Notes: generated by a model not told the origin, from the letters alone. 64,000 nt of DNA from Chitinophagaceae bacterium (GCA_947452965.1 CANGEW010000010.1:1-64000); one strand, 5' to 3'; shown: positions 8,558 through 17,690, numbered from the stretch's first letter. Made by a program: numbers and translations.

Positions 8558-9184
8558 TCAAACATCCTCGATTTTTTTTACTTCATATAAACCACTAAAT
8601 AAATACTGTTTTCCTGTACTTACTTCTTTGCATTTATGTCTTTTCCTGATCTTTTGTTCTTTAATAAAAATTCTTCCGTCTTTTATGATAAACTTACTTC
8701 CATTAGGCAGTTGTTCTACCATTGTCATATCTTTTTTTACTGGGTTATATCTATTCAAAACACGCAATAGATTTTCATCTCCACAACTGCTTGCGGCTGG
8801 ATTTTTAATAGTTGTGAGCAAGGCCGTGGCTATATCAGACGGGAAGATATTTTTTTGTAAAAAGACCGCAAGTATCTCACTAAAGGACTGTTTCCATTCC
8901 TTGCCATGCGGGGCAACGCTATGTCGGTGTTTTTCATAGGTAAACAAATGGGCAAGTTCATGTAAAAGAGTGATTAAGAAGCTGTATTTATTTAAATTAC
9001 CATTGACACTAATGCGGTGACCCACTCCATTGTGCGCATTTCTAAAATCTCCTAAAATGGTTTGTCGTTGTTTGGTAACCGTTAATTGCACTTTGTATTT
9101 AATTAGGCAGGCGGTTACGTCTTCTAAACAATGTTCAGGTAAATATGCCTCTAAGGATGAAAGGGGTACTTCTTCTTTAGCCAT
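8558..9184 (-). CDS. SprT-like zinc metallopeptidase
   Basis: A 208-residue protein of the SprT-like family, related to the protease domain of Spartan, which digests DNA-protein crosslinks. The zinc motif is HELAH (His75-Glu76-His79) in LLHELAHLFTYEKH, with a third His in SVAPHGKEW (His93). The C-terminal half is basic (KIRKRHKCKEVSTGKQY) and could bind nucleic acid; it lacks the four-cysteine zinc ribbon of classical SprT. It overlaps the preceding membrane-protein gene by 8 nt (9177-9184), so it is the last gene of a leftward operon with atpZ-like and M23-anchor-like genes. Substrate is not known. Confidence 0.82.
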   Translation of the reverse strand: MAKEEVPLSSLEAYLPEHCLEDVTACLIKYKVQLTVTKQRQTILGDFRNAHNGVGHRISVNGNLNKYSFLITLLHELAHLFTYEKHRHSVAPHGKEWKQSFSEILAVFLQKNIFPSDIATALLTTIKNPAASSCGDENLLRVLNRYNPVKKDMTMVEQLPNGSKFIIKDGRIFIKEQKIRKRHKCKEVSTGKQYLFSGLYEVKKIEDV

Positions 9185-9575
9185 TTTTTGATTTATTCAA
9201 ATTCATCATTGATTTCACTTCGAGGCCTAGATAAATCAGATAGAGTATAAGAGAAATGAAAACACTTTTTTTATTATAATTTCCGTCACAATACTCTACA
9301 TAAATAAAAACAGTTACAACCATCGTAAACATTTTTACAATCATGCTTTTCATGATACTTCGAATAAATACGTTTGGATTACTATTATTTAAAGCTTTTT
9401 TTTGAAAATTAATTGAAATCAGGCTCAATATCAAAAGTAAAAGATTTCCTATCATGAGCACTTGAAAATCTATATTGAATTTTGTTAGAGCTTTTGTTGA
9501 ACAAATGAGCAATAGGGTCGTTAAGATAAAAAAACCAAGAATAGATTTGTATGCTTGAAAATAGGGCTTAGCCAT
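9177..9575 (-). CDS. small membrane protein next to atpZ, possible ATP synthase I-like
   Basis: A 132-residue protein with four predicted membrane spans (about 10-30, 38-56, 74-94 and 101-120). I do not recognise a motif. In many Bacteroidota an unassigned four-span protein of this size follows the AtpZ/AtpI gene and precedes atpB, so it may belong with ATP synthase assembly; here atpB is not next to it and SprT follows instead with an 8-nt overlap. It is 5 nt downstream of the AtpZ gene, so the two are surely co-transcribed. Function left open. Confidence 0.6.
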   Translation of the reverse strand: MAKPYFQAYKSILGFFILTTLLLICSTKALTKFNIDFQVLMIGNLLLLILSLISINFQKKALNNSNPNVFIRSIMKSMIVKMFTMVVTVFIYVEYCDGNYNKKSVFISLILYLIYLGLEVKSMMNLNKSKNG

Positions 9576-9580
9576 TGCAG

Positions 9581-9787
9581 TTAGTTTTTTTTATTCGTTT
9601 CGATAATGGTTTTGATAATAATTGCCATAATAAATATAAGTGGAAATAACCAAGATGCTATGGGTGTTTGAAATGAAAGCCAGTGGTCTGTTTTAATTCC
9701 AATAAATAAAAAAAAACCTATGCCAAATAAAAATTGAGTTCCTAATGAGGCATATTTCCATAACAAATTCTTTTTTGGCTCAGACAT
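9581..9787 (-). CDS. AtpZ/AtpI family protein (putative F0F1 ATPase accessory)
   Basis: A 68-residue membrane protein with two spans. The pattern KKNLLWKYASLGTQFLFGIG (about 5-24) followed by a GIKTDHWL loop and a second span ending IIKTIIETNKKN is the AtpZ/AtpI signature; these proteins help assemble the ATP synthase c-ring or carry Mg/Ca. I chose the ATG at 9785-9787 (MSEPKK), because the longer frame starting at 9826 would run 20 nt into the upstream gene and adds a non-family N-terminus. The ATP synthase genes proper are not in the window. Confidence 0.8.
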   Translation of the reverse strand: MSEPKKNLLWKYASLGTQFLFGIGFFLFIGIKTDHWLSFQTPIASWLFPLIFIMAIIIKTIIETNKKN

Positions 9788-9806
9788 ATTTACATACTTT
9801 AAAAAA

Positions 9807-10205
9807 TTACTGATCAATATTTTCAAGCTTGGGCATTTTCAAAGCAGCAGTATCTTTTTGCATAACATCTCCTTTTAAAATTTTTAAAATCTGCTCATTT
9901 AATTTTGCTTGTTGATCTAAGGCTGTTTGCATGGAGTCTGTTCTTATTTTTAAGGATTTATATTCTCTGATTTGTTTCGCATTCCCATAACCGGCTCCCG
10001 GCAAATAATACTTTAGGGGGGTAAATACAATGAGTGATACGGTGAAAATGACCATTAAAACAAAAAAAGAACTTAATGCTATGTAAACACTTAGTCTGGT
10101 TAATTTAAATTTTATCACTTCCTCAAATGTATCTTCATTGCTGATTACTAATTTATAGTTTCCTCTAAGTTTTTCCAATCGATTGGTTGAGTCAGTTGTA
10201 TTCAT
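9807..10205 (-). CDS. membrane-anchored coiled-coil protein resembling the N-terminal anchor of M23 peptidases
   Basis: A 132-residue protein: cytoplasmic tail with YKLVISNEDTFEEVIKFKLTRL (about 17-38), one membrane span (about 41-63), then a motif FTPLKYYLPGAGYGN (about 66-80) and a coiled-coil (KQIREYKSLKIRTDSMQTALDQQ to about 110). This layout closely resembles the membrane-proximal part of Bacteroidota M23 (LytM-type) peptidoglycan peptidases, but the peptidase domain is absent and the gene ends cleanly. It heads the leftward operon into atpZ, the membrane protein and SprT, and is divergent from sprE/porW and the PBP1A gene, which supports an envelope role. It may be a partner subunit. 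No catalytic residue is present. Confidence 0.65.
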   Translation of the reverse strand: MNTTDSTNRLEKLRGNYKLVISNEDTFEEVIKFKLTRLSVYIALSSFFVLMVIFTVSLIVFTPLKYYLPGAGYGNAKQIREYKSLKIRTDSMQTALDQQAKLNEQILKILKGDVMQKDTAALKMPKLENIDQ

Positions 10206-10291
10206 TTGAGATAAATTTTATTCAATTCTTTTTGAGTATTGGCAGGAAGTCGCTTAGGTCTGCTTTTTATAAATAAAAATACTATAAACAT
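10202..10291 (-). CDS. candidate 29-aa membrane micro-protein, coupled to the next gene
   Basis: An ATG-initiated frame of 29 codons (MFIVFLFIKSRPKRLPANTQ, then KELNKIYLK). It has a short hydrophobic start and a basic tail. Its TGA stop overlaps the ATG of the M23-anchor-like gene as ATGA (10202-10205), the classic arrangement for translational coupling. The frame is open back only to a TGA eight codons before the ATG. No homologue is known to me. The overlap is the main support; a chance ORF remains quite possible. Confidence 0.4.
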   Translation of the reverse strand: MFIVFLFIKSRPKRLPANTQKELNKIYLK

Positions 10292-10440
10292 TACAATAAC
10301 TTGAGGAAGTTGTCAAAATTGTTTATGATCGATAGTGGTTGGCTTTGTAAATTCAGTTAAAGTTGCTTTTCTATTGTTAATTTTGATTGTTGGGTTAAAA
10401 AAAAATCCGATATTTATTGCTTATATTACCTAGTTAATTA

Positions 10441-13395
10441 ATGAAATTACAGTCTTTATTATTTTATATTTTTTTATCTCTCACTTTATGCTATTCCGGA
10501 GTAGCTTTTTCTCAGCCTACTTGGACGTATGATCCATTTGGCAAGTCAAAAAAACCTGTGGAATATGAAGATAGGTTATTGGGTTCAGAGAAAACAGCTA
10601 CCAAAAAATTTACCTGGTTACGAAGATTTACTCAAAATAATATTACTCATTATAATTTTTATTATAATGCTAAAAATAAAATCAATGGAGTTATTGAAAA
10701 TGCCCGTGAAAATAACACGGATGATTTTACCAAGTTATTGCCCTATTATCCCATTAATTTAGACAATACGGTTACCCAGAATGTAGAGTTGGATTCGGTG
10801 GTGGACAAGTCCACTACTGCTATTTTAATTCATGATTTACGGAGCGATTGGGTAGACGATATGTACATGCTAATTGGTCGATCTTATTTTTACAGAAAGT
10901 TATTTGATTCTGCCGCTTTGACATTTCAATTTATTAATTACAATCTTTTTCCAAGAAAAAAGAAAGATGCTGATGATAGAATTATTGGAGAAAACAATAG
11001 GTCTGCTTCAAGTTTTTTATCCATTGCAGATGCTGAAAAAAGAAATATCATACAAAAAATATTGACACTTCCCCCCGTCAGAAATGAGGCTTTGATTTGG
11101 CTAGTGAGAACTTTTATTGAACAAGAAGAGTATGGAGATGCCGCAGGCATGATTGAAATATTACAACATGACCCCAAATTGCCAAAACGCCTCAAAGCTT
11201 TTTTAAATGATGTAACAGGGTATTGGTATTATAAACAAAAAATGTATGACAGTGCGGCTGTTTATCTTGAAAAAGGATTGCCCAATTACGAGAATAAACA
11301 AGATCGTTCAAGGCAGTTGTTCTTGTTAGGTCAGCTATATGAAATGTCGGGTAATTTATCTAAATCTTCTTCTTATTATTCAATCGCTGCGCATAAAACC
11401 AATGATGCATTGTTAGACATTTATGCAAATTTGAATAATGCCAAGATGTATAAAAACAATGGCGATCAAAAGGAATTAGATAAAAGTATAGATAATTTGT
11501 TGAGGATGTCTAAAAAAGACAAATTTGAATCTTATCGGGATATTATTTTTCATAGTGCTGCCATGCTTAGTCTGAAGAAAAATGACACAATCAATTGTAT
11601 TGCCTATCTAAACAAGAGTCTTCATTTTAATGAGAATAATGCGATTTATAAAAACAAGGCTCATTTACAACTTGGTAAAATATCCTATGATCAGAAATTG
11701 TACAAAGATGCAGCAGACCATTATGATAGTATTGATGTAAACTATTTGGATGCAAATGAGGATTCTTCTCAAGTGGCCAATAGAAAGACTACTCTTAGAA
11801 GTGTTTCAAATGAGTTAAGTAAGATACAGTATGAAGACAGCTTACAAATGATTGCCGCAATGTCTCCCGAAGAAAGAGATCTTTTCATCAAAAAGCTGGT
11901 AAAAAAATATAAAAAAGAAAAAGGAGAGGCAGTAGATGAAATTACATCAACTAATTATTTAAATTCTACCAACAGCAGTGGTGTAGTTGATTTATTTGTA
12001 AATAACTCAAAAGGAGAATGGTATTTTTATAATGCATCTTCAAAATCAAGAGGTTATAATGAATTTAAATCTAAGTGGGGAAAAAGAGAGAATGTAGATA
12101 ATTGGAGAAGAAAAGTTTCGATGAATGCTATCACTTCCAATTTAGGAGGAGATAAGGATCCAATGTCACCAGATGCTGTTGCTTTGTCTGTGGGTAAGCC
12201 ATTAGAAAATAGTTATGATGCATTGATTCAAAACGTTCCATTGTCAGAAGACTTAATGAATCAAAGTAAACACAAAGTAGTTCAGTCCTTAATTCATTTG
12301 GCACAATTATTTGAATTGGAATTACGTGATTATCAACAGGCTATTAATACCTATGATATTTATCTTCAAAGGTTTCCAGATAGTTTACAAGAGGGACAAA
12401 TTTATTTGGGCTTGTATCATTGTTACACAAAATTAGGTAATGCCTCTCAAGCAACTTTTTATAAAAATTTACTTGATTCAAAATTTGCAAGTTCTAAGTA
12501 TGCAAAAATATTGAACGATCCAACTTCATTACAACCAGAAAAAAATAATCCTGTTTTCGAAAAAAAATATCAGGAAATATATGATTTGTTTATTGAAGGC
12601 TTATATGATTCTGCCATTGCGCTCAAAGAAAAAGCTGATTGTGAATTGGGAGATCATTATTGGACTCCACAGTTGTTATATATCTGGGCTATTTATTCAA
12701 TCAAATGCACTTCAGATAGCGAAGCTATTCTTATGTTGGAAAATATTGTAAATAATTATCCCACTTCTTTGCTAAGTAAAAAAGCGCAAACATTAATTAA
12801 CGTGCTTAACAGAAGAGCAGAAATAGAAAAGTACCTTTCAGACTTACAAGTGGAACGAGTATCAGAAGAGGATAGAATATTAATGCCGGATGAAAAAAAT
12901 GTACAGCTGAAAAAATCAAATGACGGAACCATCAAAGTGCCTCAAAAAATGGACTTGAGCCATGCGCCCATTTTCAATGAGGCTGCAGTTCAAATGCCAC
13001 CTGCTTTTGTAAATGGACCATACAAATGGTATCCTTCAAAAAAACATCTTGTTGTAATGTTATTGGATAAAGTGGATGGTGTTTATGTTAACGAAGCTAA
13101 AAACGCATTTACGAGATATAATAAACAATTTAAGTTTGATAGTGTTGTGATTTCAAAAGATTTGATAGATGCACAAAGATCATTATTAGTTTTTGCCGAT
13201 TTTGAAGATGCTGCTGCAGCTATGGTTTATTTTGAAGCAATTAAAAAATCTGCTTCTTCTGAAATCTCCTGGCTATCTTCAAATAAGTATTCTTTTTTTG
13301 TGATTAGCGAACAAAACTTACAATTATTGAAATCTTCAAAAGATTTAGATGCATACAAGCAATTATTAAAGAATGTATATCCAGGTAAATTTTAA
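10441..13395 (+). CDS. SprE/PorW-like TPR protein of gliding/type IX secretion
   Basis: A 984-residue exported tetratricopeptide-repeat protein. It has a signal peptide (1-24, AFSQ cleavage), a conserved N-terminal region with FYYNAKNKINGVIENA (about 72-87), and a first TPR-like block WVDDMYMLIGRSYFYRKLFDSA (about 139-160), both reminiscent of SprE of Flavobacterium (PorW in Porphyromonas), which connects the type IX secretion trans-envelope parts. Further TPRs run to about 500 and again 600-800. The C-terminal 110 residues (HLVVMLLDK, then LLVFADFEDAAAAMVYFEAI and SFFVISEQN) match the SprE C-terminal domain as I recall it. Known SprE is a lipoprotein; here no convincing lipobox is seen (Cys17 in SLTLCYSG has Leu at -1). 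PBP1A follows by 15 nt. A T9SS sorting domain in the window agrees with T9SS being present. Confidence 0.78.
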   Translation: MKLQSLLFYIFLSLTLCYSGVAFSQPTWTYDPFGKSKKPVEYEDRLLGSEKTATKKFTWLRRFTQNNITHYNFYYNAKNKINGVIENARENNTDDFTKLLPYYPINLDNTVTQNVELDSVVDKSTTAILIHDLRSDWVDDMYMLIGRSYFYRKLFDSAALTFQFINYNLFPRKKKDADDRIIGENNRSASSFLSIADAEKRNIIQKILTLPPVRNEALIWLVRTFIEQEEYGDAAGMIEILQHDPKLPKRLKAFLNDVTGYWYYKQKMYDSAAVYLEKGLPNYENKQDRSRQLFLLGQLYEMSGNLSKSSSYYSIAAHKTNDALLDIYANLNNAKMYKNNGDQKELDKSIDNLLRMSKKDKFESYRDIIFHSAAMLSLKKNDTINCIAYLNKSLHFNENNAIYKNKAHLQLGKISYDQKLYKDAADHYDSIDVNYLDANEDSSQVANRKTTLRSVSNELSKIQYEDSLQMIAAMSPEERDLFIKKLVKKYKKEKGEAVDEITSTNYLNSTNSSGVVDLFVNNSKGEWYFYNASSKSRGYNEFKSKWGKRENVDNWRRKVSMNAITSNLGGDKDPMSPDAVALSVGKPLENSYDALIQNVPLSEDLMNQSKHKVVQSLIHLAQLFELELRDYQQAINTYDIYLQRFPDSLQEGQIYLGLYHCYTKLGNASQATFYKNLLDSKFASSKYAKILNDPTSLQPEKNNPVFEKKYQEIYDLFIEGLYDSAIALKEKADCELGDHYWTPQLLYIWAIYSIKCTSDSEAILMLENIVNNYPTSLLSKKAQTLINVLNRRAEIEKYLSDLQVERVSEEDRILMPDEKNVQLKKSNDGTIKVPQKMDLSHAPIFNEAAVQMPPAFVNGPYKWYPSKKHLVVMLLDKVDGVYVNEAKNAFTRYNKQFKFDSVVISKDLIDAQRSLLVFADFEDAAAAMVYFEAIKKSASSEISWLSSNKYSFFVISEQNLQLLKSSKDLDAYKQLLKNVYPGKF

Positions 13396-13410
13396 ACATT
13401 CACTTTATTT

Positions 13411-15729
13411 ATGAAACAGTCAGTAAGAATACTTTGGCGTATTTTTTTAGGAGGAGTAGGTTTCATATTACTGGTATTTTTATGCGCCAATTTTGGGCTA
13501 TTTGGAAAGATGCCATCGGTTCAAGAATTGGAAAATCCAGAAGCCAACCTGGCAAGTGAAATTATCAGTGCCGACGGGAAATTAATGGGTAAATATTATG
13601 CAGAGAACAGAAGCGAAGTGAAATATCAAGAAATATCACCTAATGCCATTCATGCATTAATTGCAACAGAAGATGAGCGATTTTATGACCACTCAGGTAT
13701 TGATGCTCAAGCCTTGGCAAGAGTTGTTTTTTCAGCTGGTTCGCAAGGAGGGGGAAGTACTTTAACGCAACAATTAGCAAAAATGATGTTGGGACAAGGC
13801 AGAGCCAATGTTGTAGTAAGGGCGTTTCAAAAAATAAAAGAATGGATTGTGGCTGTGAAATTAGAAAGAAATTTCACAAAAGAAGAAATCATTGCATTGT
13901 ATCTTAATAGAGCACCTTGGGGAAATGTATATGGTATAAGAAATGCATCCCTTACATATTTTCAAAAAGAACCTATTGATTTAAAGATAGAAGAAGCCGC
14001 AGTGTTAATTGGAATGTTAAAAGGATTCATTTATGAACCTATCCGACATCCTAAGGCAGCCCTGTTAAGAAGAAATGTGGTAATTAACCAAATGGTGGTA
14101 GCAAAAGAAAAATATTTAACAAAAGAGCAAGCAGATCTTATAAAGTCTAAACCCCTTATCACCAATTATAAAAAAATTGATGAGAATGTAGGGATCTCCC
14201 CTTATTATCGATCAGCTTTAGTAGATGTATTAAAAAAATGGTGTCAGTCCAACAAAAATCCTAAAACAGATGAGCCTTATAACTTGTATAAAGATGGTTT
14301 GAAAATTTATACAACGATTGATTCAAGGATGCAGCAATATGCAGAAAATGCAGTTGAGCAACACATGCCTATTTTGCAAGAAAAATTAGATGCCTATTTT
14401 AAAATAAAACAAAATAAAATATGGGAAGGTCATGAATCGGTTTTAGAGGCAGCGATGAAACAATCTGAAAGATGGAAAGGGATGAAGGATGATGAAGTGG
14501 ATACAGCAGAGATTAGAAAAACTTTTTTTATTCCTGTTCAAATGAAAATCTTTTCCTGGAAAGGAAATGAAAAACATGAAAAGGATACCATGATGACTCC
14601 TTATGATTCCATAAAGCATCATAAACAATTATTGCAAACATCTTTTGCATCAATGGATCCACGCACCGGTGAAATCAAGGCTTGGGTAGGCGGTATTAAT
14701 TATAAGTGGTTTAAGTATGACCATGTTACAGCCATGCGCCAAGTGGGATCAACCTTTAAGCCCTTATTATATACATTAGCAGTAACTGACGCGGGCTATA
14801 CACCCGAAACCTATATTCCAGGTGGTCCGTTAACTTTAGGCGGCAAAACTATCAGCACAGGAGGTGGAACACTTGCATATTGTTTAGCAAAATCTCTGAA
14901 CGGTGCTGCATGGCATTTAATGGGAACAATTGGAGTGAAAAGAACCATTGAATTTGCAAAATTATGTGGCATTACAGCTCCGCTGCCTCCGTATCCTTCC
15001 ATCGCATTGGGCACCGCAGAAATACCCATGTTACAAATGTTACAGGCTTACACGATGTTCCCTAATAAAGGGTTCAATACTCCTCCAGTATTCTTCACAA
15101 AAATTGAGGATAAAAATGGCAATCTTTTATATGAATTTCCTATTTCTCAAAGCAAAGAGTTGTTAGGAGAAGCAGATGCTTATACCATGGTTAAATTAAT
15201 GCAAGGTGTTGTTGAATTTGGTACTGCCAGAAGGATTAATAGTTATAATATTCCCGTTCAAAAAGCTGGTAAAACGGGTACAACGAATGGTAATACAGAT
15301 GGATGGTTTATTGGGTATACTCCTGAATTATTAGCAGGAACATGGGTGGGTTGCGAAGATCCCTTCATACCTATTTATTCTAATAATAGTGGGGGCGCAG
15401 AAATGTCTGCACCTAAATGGGGATTGTTCATGAGTAATGTATATGCAGATAGCAGATTGCATTATGGTAAAGTGACTGAGTTTGAACAGCCTGCAGAATT
15501 AAAAAACAATCCAATTTATGCAGAATCAAATTTTGCTAATATTGCCAATCAAGGAGATAGTTTGAATGATGAAATGACCAATGGAGGAGCAGATGATTTC
15601 ATGGGCGGAGACAATAATGATGTCCTACTGGATGATAAACAAAAGAAGGTGACAGGTGTAGATACTGGAAAAAAATCAAAGGTAAGCCCGGCTAAAATAA
15701 GTCCACCCAAAAAGAAAAATGATTACTAG
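13411..15729 (+). CDS. penicillin-binding protein 1A (bifunctional class A)
   Basis: Polymerises and crosslinks peptidoglycan at the cytoplasmic membrane. 772 residues: an N-terminal membrane anchor (about 8-30), a GT51 glycosyltransferase domain with catalytic Glu87 in ATEDERFYDHSGID and GGSTLTQQLAKM (about 113-124), then a transpeptidase domain with the nucleophile Ser447 in VGSTFKP (SxxK), SLN within AKSLNGAAW (about 496-504) and KTGTT (about 622-626). The C-terminal tail (about 700-772) is Asp/Asn/Lys-rich and disordered. It lies 15 nt after the SprE/PorW-like gene and is probably co-transcribed with it. Confidence 0.95.
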   Translation: MKQSVRILWRIFLGGVGFILLVFLCANFGLFGKMPSVQELENPEANLASEIISADGKLMGKYYAENRSEVKYQEISPNAIHALIATEDERFYDHSGIDAQALARVVFSAGSQGGGSTLTQQLAKMMLGQGRANVVVRAFQKIKEWIVAVKLERNFTKEEIIALYLNRAPWGNVYGIRNASLTYFQKEPIDLKIEEAAVLIGMLKGFIYEPIRHPKAALLRRNVVINQMVVAKEKYLTKEQADLIKSKPLITNYKKIDENVGISPYYRSALVDVLKKWCQSNKNPKTDEPYNLYKDGLKIYTTIDSRMQQYAENAVEQHMPILQEKLDAYFKIKQNKIWEGHESVLEAAMKQSERWKGMKDDEVDTAEIRKTFFIPVQMKIFSWKGNEKHEKDTMMTPYDSIKHHKQLLQTSFASMDPRTGEIKAWVGGINYKWFKYDHVTAMRQVGSTFKPLLYTLAVTDAGYTPETYIPGGPLTLGGKTISTGGGTLAYCLAKSLNGAAWHLMGTIGVKRTIEFAKLCGITAPLPPYPSIALGTAEIPMLQMLQAYTMFPNKGFNTPPVFFTKIEDKNGNLLYEFPISQSKELLGEADAYTMVKLMQGVVEFGTARRINSYNIPVQKAGKTGTTNGNTDGWFIGYTPELLAGTWVGCEDPFIPIYSNNSGGAEMSAPKWGLFMSNVYADSRLHYGKVTEFEQPAELKNNPIYAESNFANIANQGDSLNDEMTNGGADDFMGGDNNDVLLDDKQKKVTGVDTGKKSKVSPAKISPPKKKNDY

Positions 15730-15757
15730 TCACATTTGATTGCCAGTACTCAATTGG

Positions 15758-16255
15758 TTAGTTGATTTTTAATCCAAATATTTTTAAACTACAATATTTT
15801 TCATCTAATAAAGCAATATCCGGGAGATGCCCCCATTCATGGAAACCAGCTTTCTTGAACAAGGCTATACTTGCTTTGTTTTGTTCGAAAATAAAGCCCA
15901 ATAAAGTATGTATTAAGAGCGTTTTTGATTGTTGAATGGCATGAGCTAATATTTTTTTTCCTATTCCTTTGCATCTGTATTGTTCATCTATATACAGACT
16001 AATCTCTGCAGTTCCATCATAAGCAGGCCTCCCATAAAAAGAAGTAAAACTTATCCATGCAATTGTTTCATTTTGAAATTCTGCAACCCATAAAGGACGG
16101 GTATTAGATTGATGTTGATGAAACCATTCTGTTTTCTCTGATACATTTACAGCAACAAGATCTGCAGTAACTAGTCTGCCAGGTATTGTTGAATTATAAA
16201 TGGATATAATTTTGGGTAAATCTTCTAGTAAGGCGTTTCTGTAGGTTATTTCCAT
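15758..16255 (-). CDS. GNAT N-acetyltransferase, phosphinothricin-acetyltransferase-like
   Basis: A 165-residue GNAT-fold enzyme that would move an acetyl group from acetyl-CoA to an amine. The start IEYRNALLEDLPKIISIYN-like helix and WVAEFQNETIAWISFTSFYGRPAYDGTAEISLYID (about 55-90) match the PAT (phosphinothricin acetyltransferase) group, and the CoA pyrophosphate loop is YRCKGIGKKIL (about 93-103, consensus Q/RxxGxG). The substrate may be a glutamate analogue or methionine sulfone, but this is family inference. It is the last gene of the rlmH operon, 2 nt after rlmH. Confidence 0.85.
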   Translation of the reverse strand: MEITYRNALLEDLPKIISIYNSTIPGRLVTADLVAVNVSEKTEWFHQHQSNTRPLWVAEFQNETIAWISFTSFYGRPAYDGTAEISLYIDEQYRCKGIGKKILAHAIQQSKTLLIHTLLGFIFEQNKASIALFKKAGFHEWGHLPDIALLDEKYCSLKIFGLKIN

Positions 16256-16257
16256 GA

Positions 16258-16731
16258 TTAGCTATGGTGATATTTTTCATTTCTATTTATAGAGCAGGCT
16301 CGATATACTTGTTCCGCTAATAATAATCTCACCAATTGATGAGGAAATACCAGGAGAGAAATACTCCATTTGAAATTTGCGCGTTTCATAACGGCTTCGC
16401 TTACCCCATAAGCGCCTCCGATTAAAAAAACAATATTTTTTTCACTGTCATTGGCTTTTTGTTGAATCAAACTTGCCAGTCCTTCGCTAGTTAATAATTT
16501 GCCTCTTTCATCTAATAGAATAAGATAGTCTTCTTTTTTTAGCAAATCAATAATTGTGTTTCCCTCTTTTTGCTTTAGGTCATTTTCTGATAAGGAGCCT
16601 GCATTTTTGGGTGTAGGAATAAGTGTCCATTCAACGGGATAGTAATTGCTTATTCGTTTGGTAAAAAGCTGAATACCCTCAGCTACGTATGTTTCATGAT
16701 TTTTGCCAATACTCCAAAATTGAAATTTCAT
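16258..16731 (-). CDS. rlmH: 23S rRNA (pseudouridine1915-N3)-methyltransferase
   Basis: SPOUT-class methyltransferase that modifies pseudouridine 1915 in helix 69 of 23S rRNA. The 157-residue length is exact for the family. Signatures: ILLDERGKLLTSEGLA (about 71-86), the SAM knot loop VFLIGGAYGVSEAV (about 101-114), and the C-terminal substrate motif AEQVYRACSINRNEKYHH (about 139-156). It sits between DUF1543 (7 nt) and a GNAT gene (2 nt) in one leftward operon. Confidence 0.95.
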   Translation of the reverse strand: MKFQFWSIGKNHETYVAEGIQLFTKRISNYYPVEWTLIPTPKNAGSLSENDLKQKEGNTIIDLLKKEDYLILLDERGKLLTSEGLASLIQQKANDSEKNIVFLIGGAYGVSEAVMKRANFKWSISLLVFPHQLVRLLLAEQVYRACSINRNEKYHHS

Positions 16732-16738
16732 GAGGATA

Positions 16739-17299
16739 CTATTTTATTTTGGATAAATTAGTATAGCCAATATGCCATTTGTCATCCTTTTTTTTATGGT
16801 TAGGCTGAATATCAAGACTATATTTATTTTTTATGGCTTCAGGAAGAATATCCGTTATTTCATAAAAATCATCTACATCCACTCCATATTTGTCATCAAT
16901 ATGAGATGCCGCACCTTTGAATCCTGTGTGTAAGTAAAAAGCGGATGATTTAGCTTTTTTAATAGCTTCTGTTTTGTTGGTAGCAGGGATGAGCATTTTG
17001 TAGTGGTATTCTTCTAAATCTTCTGGTTTATATCCACCCAGATTGATAAAAAAAAGTTTAACAGTTGTGTTTTTTTCTGCTAATGATTTGGGGATGACAT
17101 AAATCGAATACCCATCACATATTGTTACCTCTCTCCAAGAATCAATGTGAATGGTTCCTCCATCTGGCCAAAATTTTTTAATTTCTGGCACAATGTCTTT
17201 TAGCGAACTGCCAATGGTAAAAAAGATATCATGTTGTTCGATGTGTCTTCCTTTGGGTTTACACCCAAGTAGCACCATCATCAATTTTTTCTTCGACAT
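16739..17299 (-). CDS. DUF1543 domain protein
   Basis: A 186-residue cytoplasmic protein of unknown function. The N-terminus MVLLGCKPKGRHIEQHDIFF (about 8-27) is the DUF1543 hallmark, followed by IHIDSWREVTICDGY. A second, weaker repeat of the same fold lies in the C-terminal half (FFINLGGYKPEDLEEYHYK, about 84-102), as usual in the longer members. No catalytic residues are known for the family. It lies 11 nt after the CDGSH gene and 7 nt before rlmH, so they share a transcript. Confidence 0.8.
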   Translation of the reverse strand: MSKKKLMMVLLGCKPKGRHIEQHDIFFTIGSSLKDIVPEIKKFWPDGGTIHIDSWREVTICDGYSIYVIPKSLAEKNTTVKLFFINLGGYKPEDLEEYHYKMLIPATNKTEAIKKAKSSAFYLHTGFKGAASHIDDKYGVDVDDFYEITDILPEAIKNKYSLDIQPNHKKKDDKWHIGYTNLSKIK

Positions 17300-17310
17300 T
17301 AATTATCAGT

Positions 17311-17538
17311 TTAATCTTGTTTTTTTTGAGGAAGTGCAAATGCAATGGCTTCATGCTCAAAATTTCCTTTATGGGCCCCATCACAAAAAGGCATGTTTTT
17401 TGAAAGTCCGCATCTGCAAAGAGCTATGATTTCTCTTCCACCTAAGTCATATTGAGCACCTGATTTATCTAGGATTTCAAATTCTCCTTCTACTTTAATA
17501 GATCCATTTGAATTTATGGTAATTTTTGTTTTTGACAT
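17311..17538 (-). CDS. CDGSH-type [2Fe-2S] protein
   Basis: A 75-residue mitoNEET-like iron-sulfur protein. The cluster-binding motif is complete: Cys41, Cys43, Cys52 and His56 in CRCGLSKNMPFCDGAHKG, matching C-x-C-x2-S-x3-P-x-C-D-G-A-H. It lacks a membrane anchor. Such proteins hold a redox- and pH-sensitive cluster through three Cys and one His; the cellular role in bacteria is not settled. It is the first gene of the operon with DUF1543, rlmH and GNAT. Confidence 0.92.
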   Translation of the reverse strand: MSKTKITINSNGSIKVEGEFEILDKSGAQYDLGGREIIALCRCGLSKNMPFCDGAHKGNFEHEAIAFALPQKKQD

Positions 17539-17690
17539 TTAATATGAGTTTTAATACTTTAAAATTGAAAAATAAGTAAAAACTATCAATTAAAGGGACT
17601 AAAATTATTGATAATAAATTGGGAATTATTTTTTTGTACTGTATCTTAAACATTATTACTTCGTAAAAGTCATATTTACCATATTTTTTC

